Below are positions 41,600-49,155 of a stretch of 59,027 nt of DNA, piece after piece. A model generated the notes under the pieces. The model was not told the DNA's origin and searched no databases. It worked only from the letters and a program-made list of their open reading frames with translations. Source of the DNA: Oscillospiraceae bacterium. Its GTDB lineage: Bacteria > Bacillota > Clostridia > Oscillospirales > Oscillospiraceae. Where the stretch lies: assembly GCA_902778285.1 (NCBI GenBank), contig CACYXC010000008.1, forward strand, positions 1 to 59,027. Reading direction: 5' to 3'. The position numbers and the translations under genes were made by a program. Position 1 is the first letter of the stretch, and the number at the start of each line of letters is the position of its first letter.

Positions 41600-42433
41600 A
41601 TGAAAAAGGAACAGACCTTCAGCCGCGAGGGCTATCTGGAGGAGAATTACCACTACTTCCACCTGCGCGACACCGCCGGGCAGGAGCGGGATTACCATTA
41701 TCACGAGTTCGACAAGATCGTGCTGCTGCTGTCAGGCCGGGTGGACTACGCGGTCGAGAGCGTCAGCTACGCCCTGCGGCCCTGGGACATCCTGCTGGTC
41801 AAGCACCACGTGATCCACAAGGCCCTGATCGACAAGTCCGTGCCCTATGAGCGCATCATCCTCTATCTCGACGGCGGTTATTTCGAGCGCCTGCAGCCGG
41901 AGGCGGGGCTGATGAACTGCTTCGAACAGGCGGACCGCAGCGGCGAATACCGCCTCGTTCCAGACGCGGAGCAGCGCGCCGCGCTGGAGCGGACCCTGCA
42001 GGCCTATGAGCGGGCGGCGGGAGACCCGCAGTTCGGCGCGCAGACCCTCTGCGACAGCTACATCCTCCAGCTGCTGGTGCTGATCGGGCGGATGAACGCC
42101 GCGCCGCGGCGCGAGGAGCAGCGCTTCGACCCCAAGATCCGCGAGACGCTCTCCTTCATCAACGAGAACCTCGGCCGGGAGCTGTCGGTGGACGCGCTGG
42201 CCGAGCGGGTGTATCTGAGCCGCTACCACTTCATGCGCCTGTTCAAGGCCGAGACGGGCAGCACCGTGCACGCCTATGTGCGGCAGAAGCGGCTTCTGTA
42301 CGCGGCGCGGCTGATCCGCGAGGGGACGAGCGCCAATCAGGCCGCCGAGGCCGCGGGCTTTTCGGACTACTCTGCCTTTCACCGCGCCTTCCGCAGCAGC
42401 TTCGGCGTCAGCCCGGGGCAGCTGAAGAAATAG
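41600..42433 (+). CDS. AraC-family transcriptional regulator
   Basis: A 277-residue regulator: N-terminal cupin (about 1-130, HEFDKIVLLLSGRVDYAVES) for effector binding and C-terminal double HTH (about 180-277, LSVDALAERVYLSRYHFMRL and AAEAAGFSDYSAFHRAFRSS). It would sense a small molecule, often a sugar or metabolite. No obvious target gene is adjacent; the divergent symporter gene is the nearest candidate. It is read out from behind the 109-bp tandem repeats. Its stop codon abuts a palindromic repeat. Confidence 0.92.
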   Translation: MKKEQTFSREGYLEENYHYFHLRDTAGQERDYHYHEFDKIVLLLSGRVDYAVESVSYALRPWDILLVKHHVIHKALIDKSVPYERIILYLDGGYFERLQPEAGLMNCFEQADRSGEYRLVPDAEQRAALERTLQAYERAAGDPQFGAQTLCDSYILQLLVLIGRMNAAPRREEQRFDPKIRETLSFINENLGRELSVDALAERVYLSRYHFMRLFKAETGSTVHAYVRQKRLLYAARLIREGTSANQAAEAAGFSDYSAFHRAFRSSFGVSPGQLKK

Positions 42434-42487
42434 TAGCGCCGACCATTGGTCGGCGAACGATGGCGGCCGAGCGATGCTCGGCGCTAC
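42433..42487. repeat. GACCATTGGTC palindromic repeat (copy 2)
   Basis: Begins on the last base of the AraC-family stop codon. The ends GTAGCGCCGA and TCGGCGCTAC pair, enclosing GACCATTGGTC and GAGCGATGCTC. Matches 23210-23278. Confidence 0.75.
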
Positions 42488-42526
42488 AGCTCGGAATGAC
42501 ACGCTATTTGAGCTTTGTCAGCACAT

Positions 42527-42562
42527 GGAGCCTGGCAGACAGTTCTGCCAGGCTCCAATTTT
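42527..42562 (+). terminator. Terminator after the AraC-family gene
   Basis: A perfect 13-bp stem (GGAGCCTGGCAGA and its complement) around CAGT, followed by AATTTTG. It may also serve the convergent ABC operon. Confidence 0.85.
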
Positions 42563-42578
42563 GATTCTGAAAACTAAA

Positions 42579-43409
42579 TTACGCGAGATTCAGTCCCCGC
42601 TTGAGGCCCAGGACCGTGGCGATATACAGCACCGCGGACTGGACGAGCTCGATCGCCAGCATCTCGGCCAGGATCGCCTTGCCGAGGCGGATAGCCTCCT
42701 GCGCAGTTTCCAGGATGTAGTCTGCGCCGCCGCTGGCGACGAAGCGGCCGGTGCTGTAGCCGGTGGTCGCCAGGCTCAGGACAAAGCTGATGCCGACGAA
42801 AAAGACGATGGAGAGCAGGATCTTGTCCTTGGAGAACATGTGGCCCAGGCTCATGGCCGCATAGAAGTGCAGGCAGGTGTAGAGGCCTGCTACGACGACC
42901 GCCAGCAGAGTCTCCAGCCCGATCACCCACAGATCGCCGCTGCGGATGCCGGCTTCGGCCAGCGCTGCCTTGATCTCCGCCCAGCTGGGGAAGCCGGCGA
43001 AGAACTGCGCCAGGCTGGTGCCGGTCTGGAAGAGAGCCGTCAGGATGATCACCAGCCAGATCACCAGGAAGGTGCAGATGAACCACACCACGGAGACGAT
43101 CATCTTGCTCCACACGAGCTCATGGACGCTGACGGGCAGGGTGTGCATCAGATAGCCCTCGTCCTTGAGGTAGTTGGTGTAGAAGCGCTTGATCATCATG
43201 ACGAGGGTCATGATCCCGGCGGCGATGATGCCGATGATGAAGGCCGCGATGATCAGGCCGCAGAAGATGGTGACCAGCGTGTGTACGCTCCGGTCTATCA
43301 CGCGGATCGAGAAGTTGGCCAGCACCGCCAGCACCACGACCGCGGCGTAGACCGGGAGCATCGTGCGCCCTGTGGCGCGGAATTCATGCTTCAACAGTTT
43401 GCTCAGCAT
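42579..43409 (-). CDS. ABC-type permease subunit
   Basis: A 276-residue membrane protein with six predicted helices, ABC-2 type in size and layout (MLSKLLKHEFRATGRTMLPV, then VHTLVTIFCGLIIAAFIIGI). It overlaps the ATPase gene by seven bases and is the last gene of a GntR-ATPase-permease operon of the YtrABC type. Such systems in Firmicutes respond to cell-envelope antibiotics or export lipid-like compounds; the substrate is unknown here. Confidence 0.87.
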   Translation of the reverse strand: MLSKLLKHEFRATGRTMLPVYAAVVVLAVLANFSIRVIDRSVHTLVTIFCGLIIAAFIIGIIAAGIMTLVMMIKRFYTNYLKDEGYLMHTLPVSVHELVWSKMIVSVVWFICTFLVIWLVIILTALFQTGTSLAQFFAGFPSWAEIKAALAEAGIRSGDLWVIGLETLLAVVVAGLYTCLHFYAAMSLGHMFSKDKILLSIVFFVGISFVLSLATTGYSTGRFVASGGADYILETAQEAIRLGKAILAEMLAIELVQSAVLYIATVLGLKRGLNLA

Positions 43410-44098
43410 TTGAATACCTCCCTGAAGTAAGCGTCCACGCTCTTGCCCTTCTCCTCGCGGATCTCATCCACCGAGGACTGGAGCGCCACATGGCCGTTCT
43501 GAATAAAGATCACGTCGTCCAGCACCTGCTCCACATCGGCGATCAGATGGGTCGAGATCACCACGGCGGCGCTGGGGTTGTAGTTGCGGATGATGGTGTC
43601 GAGGATGTAGTCCCGGGTGGCCGGGTCCACGCCGCCGATGGGCTCGTCGAGCAGGTAGAGCTTCGCCTGACGGCTCATCACCAGGATCAGCTGCACCTTC
43701 TCGCGGGTGCCCTTGGACATCTGCTTGATGCGCATCGACTCGTCGATGCCGAGACGGGTGAGCATCTCCCCGGCGCGCTCGCGGTCGAAGTCCGCGTAGA
43801 AGTCGGCGAAGAAGTCCATGAGCTGCCTGGCGCTCATCCAGTCAGGCAGATACTCCTTGTCGGGCAGATAGGAGACAAGGGCCTTGCTCTCTTTGCCGGG
43901 GGCCCTGCCGTCGATCAGGATCTCGCCGGCCGTGGGGGTCAGCAGACCGTTTGCCAGCTTGATCAGCGTGGTTTTGCCGCTGCCGTTGGGACCGAGGAGC
44001 CCCACTACACGGCCCGGCTCGATACTGAGATTGATGTCCTCCAGCGCCTGGATCCTGCCGAAGCGCTTGGACAGTCCCTTGCATTCCAGAATAGCCAT
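43403..44098 (-). CDS. ABC transporter ATP-binding protein
   Basis: A 231-residue ATPase: Walker A LGPNGSGKTTLI, a divergent signature MSKGTREKVQL in place of LSGGQ, Walker B LYLLDEPIGGVD, and an H-loop in VVISTHLIADVEQ. The signature variant is common in the YtrB-like exporters. It follows the GntR stop directly, with no gap (TAA then ATG), and overlaps the permease gene. Confidence 0.92.
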   Translation of the reverse strand: MAILECKGLSKRFGRIQALEDINLSIEPGRVVGLLGPNGSGKTTLIKLANGLLTPTAGEILIDGRAPGKESKALVSYLPDKEYLPDWMSARQLMDFFADFYADFDRERAGEMLTRLGIDESMRIKQMSKGTREKVQLILVMSRQAKLYLLDEPIGGVDPATRDYILDTIIRNYNPSAAVVISTHLIADVEQVLDDVIFIQNGHVALQSSVDEIREEKGKSVDAYFREVFKC

Positions 44099-44455
44099 TT
44101 ATTCATCCTCCTTGAGCAGGTCTATGATGCCCTGTCGGTCATAGCCCAGTTCTTTCATCGCCTTGAGAAAGCTCTCGATCTGGCCTTTCGCCAGCGTCTT
44201 TTTGATTTCGTCGATCACCGTGATGTCCTCCGTCACAAATCTCCCCGCGGTCCGCTGGGAAAAGACCAGCCCCTGCCGCTCAAGCTCCTGCAGCGCCCGC
44301 TGCATGGTGTTGGGGTTGACCCCCGCCTCCGTCGCCAGGTCCCGGACGGAAGCCAGCCTCTCGCCGGGAGGGAGCGCGCCGGAGACGATCGCGAGCTTGA
44401 TCCTGTCCACCAGCTGCGAGTAGATGGGCAGATCGTTGCGAAACGTCCAATCCAA
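44099..44455 (-). CDS. GntR-family regulator, YtrA subfamily
   Basis: A 118-residue short GntR protein: winged HTH (LPIYSQLVDRIKLAIVSGAL, then SVRDLATEAGVNPNTMQRAL) and only a small C-terminal helical tail, the YtrA layout. It most likely represses its own operon through the perfect 12-bp inverted repeat overlapping the promoter (44471-44506). GGAGGTGCT sits in front of the ATG. Confidence 0.92.
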   Translation of the reverse strand: MDWTFRNDLPIYSQLVDRIKLAIVSGALPPGERLASVRDLATEAGVNPNTMQRALQELERQGLVFSQRTAGRFVTEDITVIDEIKKTLAKGQIESFLKAMKELGYDRQGIIDLLKEDE

Positions 44456-44470
44456 TTGTCAGCACCTCCG

Positions 44471-44506
44471 TGTGTTATTGTATTAAGCGATTAGTACAAT
44501 AACACA
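44471..44506 (-). promoter_or_regulatory. GntR operator (perfect 12-bp inverted repeat)
   Basis: TGTGTTATTGTA (44471-44482) and TACAATAACACA (44495-44506) are perfect complements with a 12-base spacer. They lie 15 bases upstream of the regulator's ATG and overlap the probable -10. Confidence 0.9.
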
Positions 44507-44523
44507 TTTTTCGGAAATGTCAA
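44496..44523 (-). promoter_or_regulatory. Promoter of the GntR-ABC operon
   Basis: TTGACA (44523-44518) and TATTGT (44501-44496) on the minus strand, 16 bp apart. The -10 lies inside one operator arm. Confidence 0.65.
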
Positions 44524-44585
44524 TAGGCTTTTTGAAAAAAGTTGAAAAAATTTTTTCAGGCCCGCCTTCGCCCGGTGAGGAAGCA

Positions 44586-44609
44586 ATGCGCGCCCATTAG
44601 AGCGCGCAT
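44586..44609. terminator. Left bracketing hairpin of the TGTCATT repeat
   Basis: ATGCGCGC and GCGCGCAT around CCATTAGA. No gene ends here, so a terminator function is not obvious. Confidence 0.6.
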
Positions 44610-44634
44610 TCGTTTGCAGATAACGTGGGTTTCT

Positions 44635-44759
44635 TGTCATTCCGAACCAGTGACCGATGTCACTGGTGTGGGAATCCGCATCTTAAAATCCCCGGTACGA
44701 GGGCATTTTGGGGAAAACGGATTGCCACGCCAGTGTTGTGACACTGGCTCGCAATGACA
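44635..44759. repeat. TGTCATT...AATGACA dispersed repeat
   Basis: 125 bp with inverted ends TGTCATT and AATGACA. Two internal hairpins, CCAGTGAC/GTCACTGG and GCCAGTGT/ACACTGGC, resemble each other, and CGGATTGCCACGCCAGTG mirrors the left half. I recognise this type from clostridial genomes, but only one copy is in the window. Confidence 0.75.
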
Positions 44760-44784
44760 TGTTCTGGGCTTTGTCTGCACATTG

Positions 44785-44808
44785 ATGCGCGCCCTTTCGG
44801 GCGCGCAT
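44785..44808. terminator. Right bracketing hairpin of the TGTCATT repeat
   Basis: ATGCGCGCCC and GGGCGCGCAT around TTTC. It lies 35 bases downstream of the P-loop pseudogene and may end its transcript. Confidence 0.65.
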
Positions 44809-44843
44809 GGTGATCTGCAGTATTGTGAACAACCGCTCCGCGT

Positions 44844-45477
44844 TCAGCCCAGACCGAAGCATTCCTCGACCAGGGCGAGCGTCTCTTCAACGCTCCTGCC
44901 GTCGTCGCGCAGGAGCACCGGGAAGCCGGCGTGCAGGTAAGAATCGTATCGCTCCCGCGAGTTGACGCGCTCGAGGCAGCGCCGAAAATTCTCCAGGGCC
45001 CGCTCCGGGTCGGGCTCCTCGAGGAGCAGGCGGTAGAGGAACTGCTTCTCCCGGTCCGGCCGTTCAAAAAAGCGCCTCACGGAGACCTCGGGGTCGGCGA
45101 GCATGACGAGCACGTGCGAGCGGTCCGAAATGCGCGCCAGCGTCTCCGGCGATATGTTCGTGTCCACGAAGACCGGCTTCCCCCGCGCAGATGTCCTCAA
45201 GCAGCCGCAGCTCCAGGACCTCGCACTCGGCAGAGGCACCCAGGATCCAGGCCTCGTACTCCTCCGGTGTGCGCCGGACGAAACCGTGCCAGTCCGCGAG
45301 ATCGCGTGTGTAGCAGAGACAGGGGAACTCCCGCGGATCGAGGCTGTCGTCCATCAGCTGCTCGTGGTAGTTCTCCCCGCAGGCGATCCCGCCGTGCTTA
45401 TCCGCCAGAAGCCTTACCATCGTAGACTTGCCGGCGTAGGCGGTCCCAATTATAAAATAGGTATTGCTCAGATCCAT
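44844..45477 (-). pseudogene. P-loop NTPase, frameshifted
   Basis: Two overlapping reading frames together encode one protein of about 210 residues. The N-terminal part (from ATG 45477) starts MDLSNTYFIIGTAYAGKSTM with a Walker A, and runs to LRLLEDICAG. The C-terminal part continues as KPVFVDTNISPETLARISDR and ends ECFGLG. The switch falls in a run of five G (45184-45180); removing one G joins the frames without a gap. The protein resembles adenylate/shikimate-kinase-like P-loop enzymes; the substrate is unknown. It could be a true mutation or a homopolymer sequencing error. Confidence 0.75.
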
Positions 45478-45504
45478 TTCCTTTATCCCTTCTGGCGGCA
45501 AAGC

Positions 45505-45527
45505 GCCCGCCGGGAATCCCGGCGGGC
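45505..45527 (-). terminator. Terminator after the DUF1934 gene
   Basis: An 11-bp GC stem (GCCCGCCGGGA and its complement) between the DUF1934 gene and the P-loop gene. Confidence 0.7.
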
Positions 45528-45535
45528 GGCGTCAT

Positions 45536-45985
45536 TCAGCAGCCGAGCGGCGGCACCGGCTCCTTCTTCTCTGTCACGGTGATCTGAAAGCGGTTGCGCG
45601 TGGCGACGGCGTGCTCCATGTCCACCACGTAGTCGATCTCCACCTTGCCGCCCGCCTCGTCCATGTGATGGCGGATGCGCCGGGTGTCGATGCCCATGGT
45701 GGCCGCGCCGTAGGGCGTGGAGAACTGGAAGGCGTCGCGCAGGCCCTCGCGGAAGATCATCCGGCTCGTGATCATGCCGTCCCGGTCCACGACGACCTGG
45801 TCGGGCATGACGAGCACGCTGGTGCGCGTGCCCTCCAGACCGGTCACGTCCGTCTCCATATAGGTGAAGCAGCCGTTTTCCCCGTCGAAGTAGTAGTGCC
45901 CGTCAGTGGAGAACTCGAGGCTGTCCCCGTCCTCCCGGTCATAACTGTGTATGCTGTTGATCGAAATCCAAACGTCTTTTAACAT
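45536..45985 (-). CDS. DUF1934 beta-barrel protein (YwiB-like)
   Basis: A 149-residue small calycin-like protein: DVWISINSIHSYDREDGDSL, YYFDGENGCFTYMETDVTGL, then RTSVLVMPDQVVVDRDGMI and a C-terminal IDYVVDMEHAVATRNRFQIT. It matches the DUF1934 family, for which no firm function is known. It starts three bases after the murI stop, so the two are one operon. Confidence 0.85.
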   Translation of the reverse strand: MLKDVWISINSIHSYDREDGDSLEFSTDGHYYFDGENGCFTYMETDVTGLEGTRTSVLVMPDQVVVDRDGMITSRMIFREGLRDAFQFSTPYGAATMGIDTRRIRHHMDEAGGKVEIDYVVDMEHAVATRNRFQITVTEKKEPVPPLGC

Positions 45986-45988
45986 GAT

Positions 45989-46783
45989 TCAATACTCCAT
46001 CAGCGGCGCCTGCTCCGCGCCGCGGGCCATCGGCCGCCCCAGGAAGGTGGAGGCGGCCAGCGTAAAGTCGGCCGGGTCGCCGCTGGCAAGAAAACGCTCT
46101 TCCCCGCGGCCGCCCGTCAGGCCGTTTACGATCAGATACTGGGCGACCTGCGCCGCGCCGCAGACCGAGGCGCTGACCAGCGCCGTCTCCGGCCCGAGAT
46201 ACGCCGCGATCGCCCTGCCGATGATGCCGTAATGCGTGCAGCCCAGCAGCACCGCGTCCGCGCCGCGAAGCGGCGCGCAGTAGCGCGCGACGGCCTCGCG
46301 CACGGCGGGGTGCTCCGAATCGTGCCCGCTCTCGATGAGCGGCACGAAGTCCGGGCAGGGGACCGCCAGGATCTCCCGCCCCGGGCAGGCCTCGCGCAGG
46401 GCGCGCTCGAAGGAGCCGCTGCGCACGCTGGCCTCCGTGGCGATGACGCCGAGCGGCCCGGCCCCGGGGACCTTGCTCATCCCGGCCACGCCCGCCTTCA
46501 GCACGCCGAAGGTGGGGACAGGGTAAGCGTCGAGAATGTCCGGCGCGTTGGAGGACAGGGTCCCGCAGGCCACGAGAATGGCCTTGACGCCGCCGGAGGC
46601 GATCAGGTCCAGATCCTGCGCCGCCATGCGGCGGAGCTGCTCGCGGGTCTTGGCGCCGTAGGGCAGGCGCCCGGTGTCGCCGAAATATATGATGTTTTCC
46701 TCCGGCAGCAGCTCCTGCAGCGCTTTCATCGCCGTCAGGCCGCCCAGACCGGAGTCGAAAATGCCGATCGCTCTGTTGTCCAT
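45989..46783 (-). CDS. murI: Glutamate racemase
   Basis: A 264-residue racemase supplying D-glutamate for peptidoglycan. It has the N-terminal GIFDSGLGGLTAMKAL, the substrate loop FGDTGRLPYGAKT, first catalytic Cys in LVACGTLSSNA (C73) and second in GCTHYGIIG (C183). The first motif is ACGTLSS where most MurI proteins read ACNTAS/T. The catalytic cysteine is intact, and the variant may be lineage-specific. It lies upstream of a DUF1934 gene with a three-base gap. Confidence 0.92.
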   Translation of the reverse strand: MDNRAIGIFDSGLGGLTAMKALQELLPEENIIYFGDTGRLPYGAKTREQLRRMAAQDLDLIASGGVKAILVACGTLSSNAPDILDAYPVPTFGVLKAGVAGMSKVPGAGPLGVIATEASVRSGSFERALREACPGREILAVPCPDFVPLIESGHDSEHPAVREAVARYCAPLRGADAVLLGCTHYGIIGRAIAAYLGPETALVSASVCGAAQVAQYLIVNGLTGGRGEERFLASGDPADFTLAASTFLGRPMARGAEQAPLMEY

Positions 46784-46854
46784 ACCTGCTCCTTGTTAAA
46801 AACAGACACCTTAATATACATCATTCCCCGCCGCAATACAAGTAAATTTTCCTC

Positions 46855-46882
46855 TTGTATTCCGGCGGAATAGGTATATAAT
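46855..46882 (+). promoter_or_regulatory. Promoter of the 136-aa gene and greA-like gene
   Basis: TTGTAT (46855-46860) and a perfect TATAAT (46877-46882), 16 bp apart, 65 bp before the ATG. The gap is shared divergently with murI. Confidence 0.6.
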
Positions 46883-46947
46883 ATCCTTTACCGCAGGGGA
46901 AGATTGAGAAGCCTCGGTATCGCAACGGAAGAAAAAGGGGTGAGCGC

Positions 46948-47358
46948 ATGCAGATCGAACTGAGCGAAAAGGAGTTCCGGCGGCTGCTGGACATGGTGTA
47001 TATCGGCAACTGGATCCTCAACTCCGCCCGGGGAGAGGACCGCTTTGAGGACTACGACAAGCTGCAGGAAAAGCTCTTTGCCCTCTGCTCGAAAAACGGC
47101 ATGCCCACGCTGGCCACGCACTGGATGGGGCACGTGTTCCCCTCGCAGGCCTATGAGGACGGCGGCATCCACGAGGCCATCGCCGACTATGAGGACGCGG
47201 TGTTCTACGACATTCTGGCCGAGGAGCTGGCCCGGCGCGACCTGGGCCTTGCGGACAGCGACCCGGAGGACTACGGCGAGCTTACGGCCCGGATGGAGGA
47301 ATACCTGAGCGAATTCGACAAGAACGGGCTCGATACCATTACCATAGATAATATGTGA
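46948..47358 (+). CDS. Conserved hypothetical protein (136 aa)
   Basis: An acidic cytoplasmic protein: MQIELSEKEFRRLLDMVYIG, a central DYDKLQEKLFALCSKNGM, then EAIADYEDAVFYDILAEELA and an acidic C-terminus. It is predicted almost fully helical, with no membrane segment. I do not recognise a named family. AAAAAGGGG lies about eight bases before the ATG. It ends 14 bases before the GreA-family ATG, so the two are likely one transcript. Confidence 0.82.
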   Translation: MQIELSEKEFRRLLDMVYIGNWILNSARGEDRFEDYDKLQEKLFALCSKNGMPTLATHWMGHVFPSQAYEDGGIHEAIADYEDAVFYDILAEELARRDLGLADSDPEDYGELTARMEEYLSEFDKNGLDTITIDNM

Positions 47359-47372
47359 GGACGACATTCACC

Positions 47373-47876
47373 ATGCATGACGAACTGACCCGCGAGGATA
47401 TCCGCAAGATGCAGCAGGAGCTCGACTACCGCAGGCTGGAGCTGATGCCCGGCCTGATCGAGGAGGTCAAGCGCACCCGCGCCTTCGGAGATCTGAGCGA
47501 AAACTTTGAATACAAGGCGGCCAAGCAGGCCCAGAACAAAAACCGCAGCCGCATCCGCTACCTGGAGGGCATGATCAAGACGGCGAAGGTGATCGAGGAT
47601 CGCTCCGGCGCCGACCAGGTGGGCCTCTTCGACAGGGTGGAGATCTACATGCCCGAGGACGACGAGACCGAAGTGATCCAGGTGGTGACCACGGTGCGCT
47701 GCGACCCGCGCAAAGGGCTCATCAGCAAGGAGAGCCCCTTCGGCAGACAGGTGCTGGGCAAAAGGGTGGGCGACCGCTTCACCGTGACCGTCAGCGAGTC
47801 CTACAGCTATGAGGCGGAGATCCGTTCCATCACCAAGGGCGAGGACGACGGCTCCGCCCCGCTGATGGGGTATTGA
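47373..47876 (+). CDS. GreA-family transcription elongation factor
   Basis: A 167-residue protein: N-terminal coiled coil with the acidic-tip motif RAFGDLSENFEYKAAKQAQ and C-terminal FKBP-like domain (VGLFDRVEIYMPEDDETEVI, then KRVGDRFTV). GreA factors stimulate transcript cleavage by stalled RNA polymerase. It differs from canonical GreA at the start (no MTxxG), so it may be a second, GreA-like paralogue. The ATG at 47373 was chosen; a GTG at 47355 overlapping the preceding stop is possible. Confidence 0.87.
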   Translation: MHDELTREDIRKMQQELDYRRLELMPGLIEEVKRTRAFGDLSENFEYKAAKQAQNKNRSRIRYLEGMIKTAKVIEDRSGADQVGLFDRVEIYMPEDDETEVIQVVTTVRCDPRKGLISKESPFGRQVLGKRVGDRFTVTVSESYSYEAEIRSITKGEDDGSAPLMGY

Positions 47877-47985
47877 GCGCATAGTGCATAGCGCCTAGGA
47901 TATAGCGCATAGGATATAGGAGAAACGTTTTTCTACTAGGTGCTAGGCACTAGGCGCTATATCCACGGCGCTTGGCGCTGAACCA
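47877..47985. repeat. Cluster of short TAGCGC/CTAGG palindromes
   Basis: Degenerate copies of CATAGCGCCTAGGATATA and GGTGCTAGGCACTAGGCGC. GGATATAGCGC (47898) can pair with GCGCTATATCC (47953) across the stretch. It lies upstream of the rpsF promoter. Confidence 0.6.
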
Positions 47986-48000
47986 GGCGCGAAAAAAAGC

Positions 48001-48028
48001 TTGACATTTGCACAATTGAAGGTATAAT
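48001..48028 (+). promoter_or_regulatory. Sigma-A promoter of rpsF-ssb-rpsR
   Basis: TTGACA (48001-48006) and TATAAT (48023-48028), 16 bp apart, giving a leader of about 95 bases. Confidence 0.9.
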
Positions 48029-48110
48029 AATATGGCCTGTCCGTATGGGCGGGCCATATTTCCTTGCTCCCACGGGCGGCGCGCCGCTCAATTCCGTGTG
48101 GGGGCCTACA
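48029..48110 (+). promoter_or_regulatory. Structured rpsF leader, candidate S6:S18 binding site
   Basis: Two stems: ATATGGCC with GGGCCATAT at the start, and GCTCCCACGG (48066-48075) with CCGTGTGGGGGC (48094-48105), with a bulge and a GC-rich apical hairpin. Leaders of rpsF operons in many bacteria carry an S6:S18 autoregulatory site; I cannot verify the consensus without alignment. Confidence 0.45.
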
Positions 48111-48130
48111 GACCAGAAGGAGGTGCAACC

Positions 48131-48427
48131 ATGGCAAAAGCAAGCGAAAAGTACGAAGTGATGTACATCATCAACCCCAACTTCTCCGAGGAGGAGACCG
48201 CGGCGGTCGTTGAGAAGTTCAAGGCGCTTGTTGAGGCGAATGGTACCCTGGAAGAGTTGGAGGAGATGGGCAAGCGCAAGCTCGCTTACGAGATCAACTA
48301 CATTTCCGAGGGCTACTATGTGCTGATGAAGTTCACCAGCGGCCCCGACTTCCCCGCCGAGCTCGACCGTATTCTCGGCATTACCGACGGCATCATGCGT
48401 CGCCTGATCACCCTGCGCGCAGAGTAA
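48131..48427 (+). CDS. rpsF: Ribosomal protein bS6
   Basis: A 98-residue small-subunit protein: YEVMYIINPNFSEEETAAVV, then GKRKLAYEINYISEGYYVLM and the C-terminal GITDGIMRRLITLR. It binds the 30S platform with bS18. AGAAGGAGGTGC lies six bases before the ATG. First gene of the rpsF-ssb-rpsR operon. Confidence 0.97.
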   Translation: MAKASEKYEVMYIINPNFSEEETAAVVEKFKALVEANGTLEELEEMGKRKLAYEINYISEGYYVLMKFTSGPDFPAELDRILGITDGIMRRLITLRAE

Positions 48428-48439
48428 AGGAGACGGAGA

Positions 48440-48919
48440 ATGCTCAACCACATCGTTATCATGGGTCGCCTGACCCGCGATCCCGAGCTGCGCAGCACGC
48501 AGTCCGGCGTCAGTGTGGCGTCCTTCACCGTGGCGGTTGACCGCGACTTCGGCGGCCGCGACGGGGGCGAGAAGCAGACCGATTTTATCGACTGCGTCGC
48601 CTGGCGTCAGACCGGCGAGTTCGTGTCCAAGTACTTCCACAAGGGCAGCATGATCGTTGTCTCCGGCCGGCTCCAGTCCCGCAAATGGCAGGACCGCGAG
48701 GGCAACAACCGCACCAACTGGGAGATCCAGGCGGACAACGTGTACTTCGGGGAAAGCCGCAGCAGCGGCAGCAGTTCCCGCGATGACAGCAGCTACTCCG
48801 GCAGCAGCTATTCCAACTCCGGCAGCAACGGCTCTTACGACGGCGGCCGCCAGAACAGCGCCCCCGCCCCCTCCGCCTTTGCCGAGCTGGACGACGGCGA
48901 CGGAGAACTCCCCTTCTAA
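48440..48919 (+). CDS. ssb: Single-stranded DNA-binding protein
   Basis: A 159-residue SSB: OB fold (about 1-108) starting MLNHIVIMGRLTRDPELRST, a Ser/Gly/Asn-rich linker, and the acidic interaction tip DDGDGELPF. It coats single-stranded DNA and recruits repair proteins through its C-terminus; RarA is encoded in this window. AAGGAGACGG precedes the ATG, 12 bp after rpsF. A dispersed repeat separates it from rpsR. Confidence 0.97.
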   Translation: MLNHIVIMGRLTRDPELRSTQSGVSVASFTVAVDRDFGGRDGGEKQTDFIDCVAWRQTGEFVSKYFHKGSMIVVSGRLQSRKWQDREGNNRTNWEIQADNVYFGESRSSGSSSRDDSSYSGSSYSNSGSNGSYDGGRQNSAPAPSAFAELDDGDGELPF

Positions 48920-48986
48920 GCAAACAATACCGTTGGTAAATGAAACTTGAGTGTGCTCGTTTCCGTCCCGAAGGGATATCCGAATG

Positions 48987-49125
48987 TTTTTGACACGGCT
49001 CTGCCGCGGCAAAAACACCTTGAGGCGAACGAAGTGAGCCCTCGCGCCGACCAAACGAGGCGATCTCACGCGAGCCGAGAGCGATAAGCGCGAGTCCCTC
49101 GATTGTAAAACGGCGTTTTACAATC
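48987..49125 (+). repeat. GGCAAAAACACC repeat within the rpsF operon
   Basis: Shares TTTTTG...CTCTGCCG...GGCAAAAACACC, TGAGGCG and CCCTCGCGCCG with 55577-55640, and ends in a perfect 11-bp hairpin (CGATTGTAAAA with TTTTACAATCG, 49099-49125). It fills most of the 236-bp gap between ssb and rpsR. Confidence 0.75.
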
Positions 49126-49155
49126 GAAAGAATCTGAGAATAGGAGGATACAGCT

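Larger units (their letters stand above)
44456..44843. other. 390-bp gene-free stretch with operator and bracketed repeat
   Basis: After the GntR operator and promoter come a hairpin (44586-44609), the TGTCATT repeat (44635-44759) and a second hairpin (44785-44808) with the same ATGCGCGC/GCGCGCAT ends. No coding sequence is seen. Confidence 0.75.
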
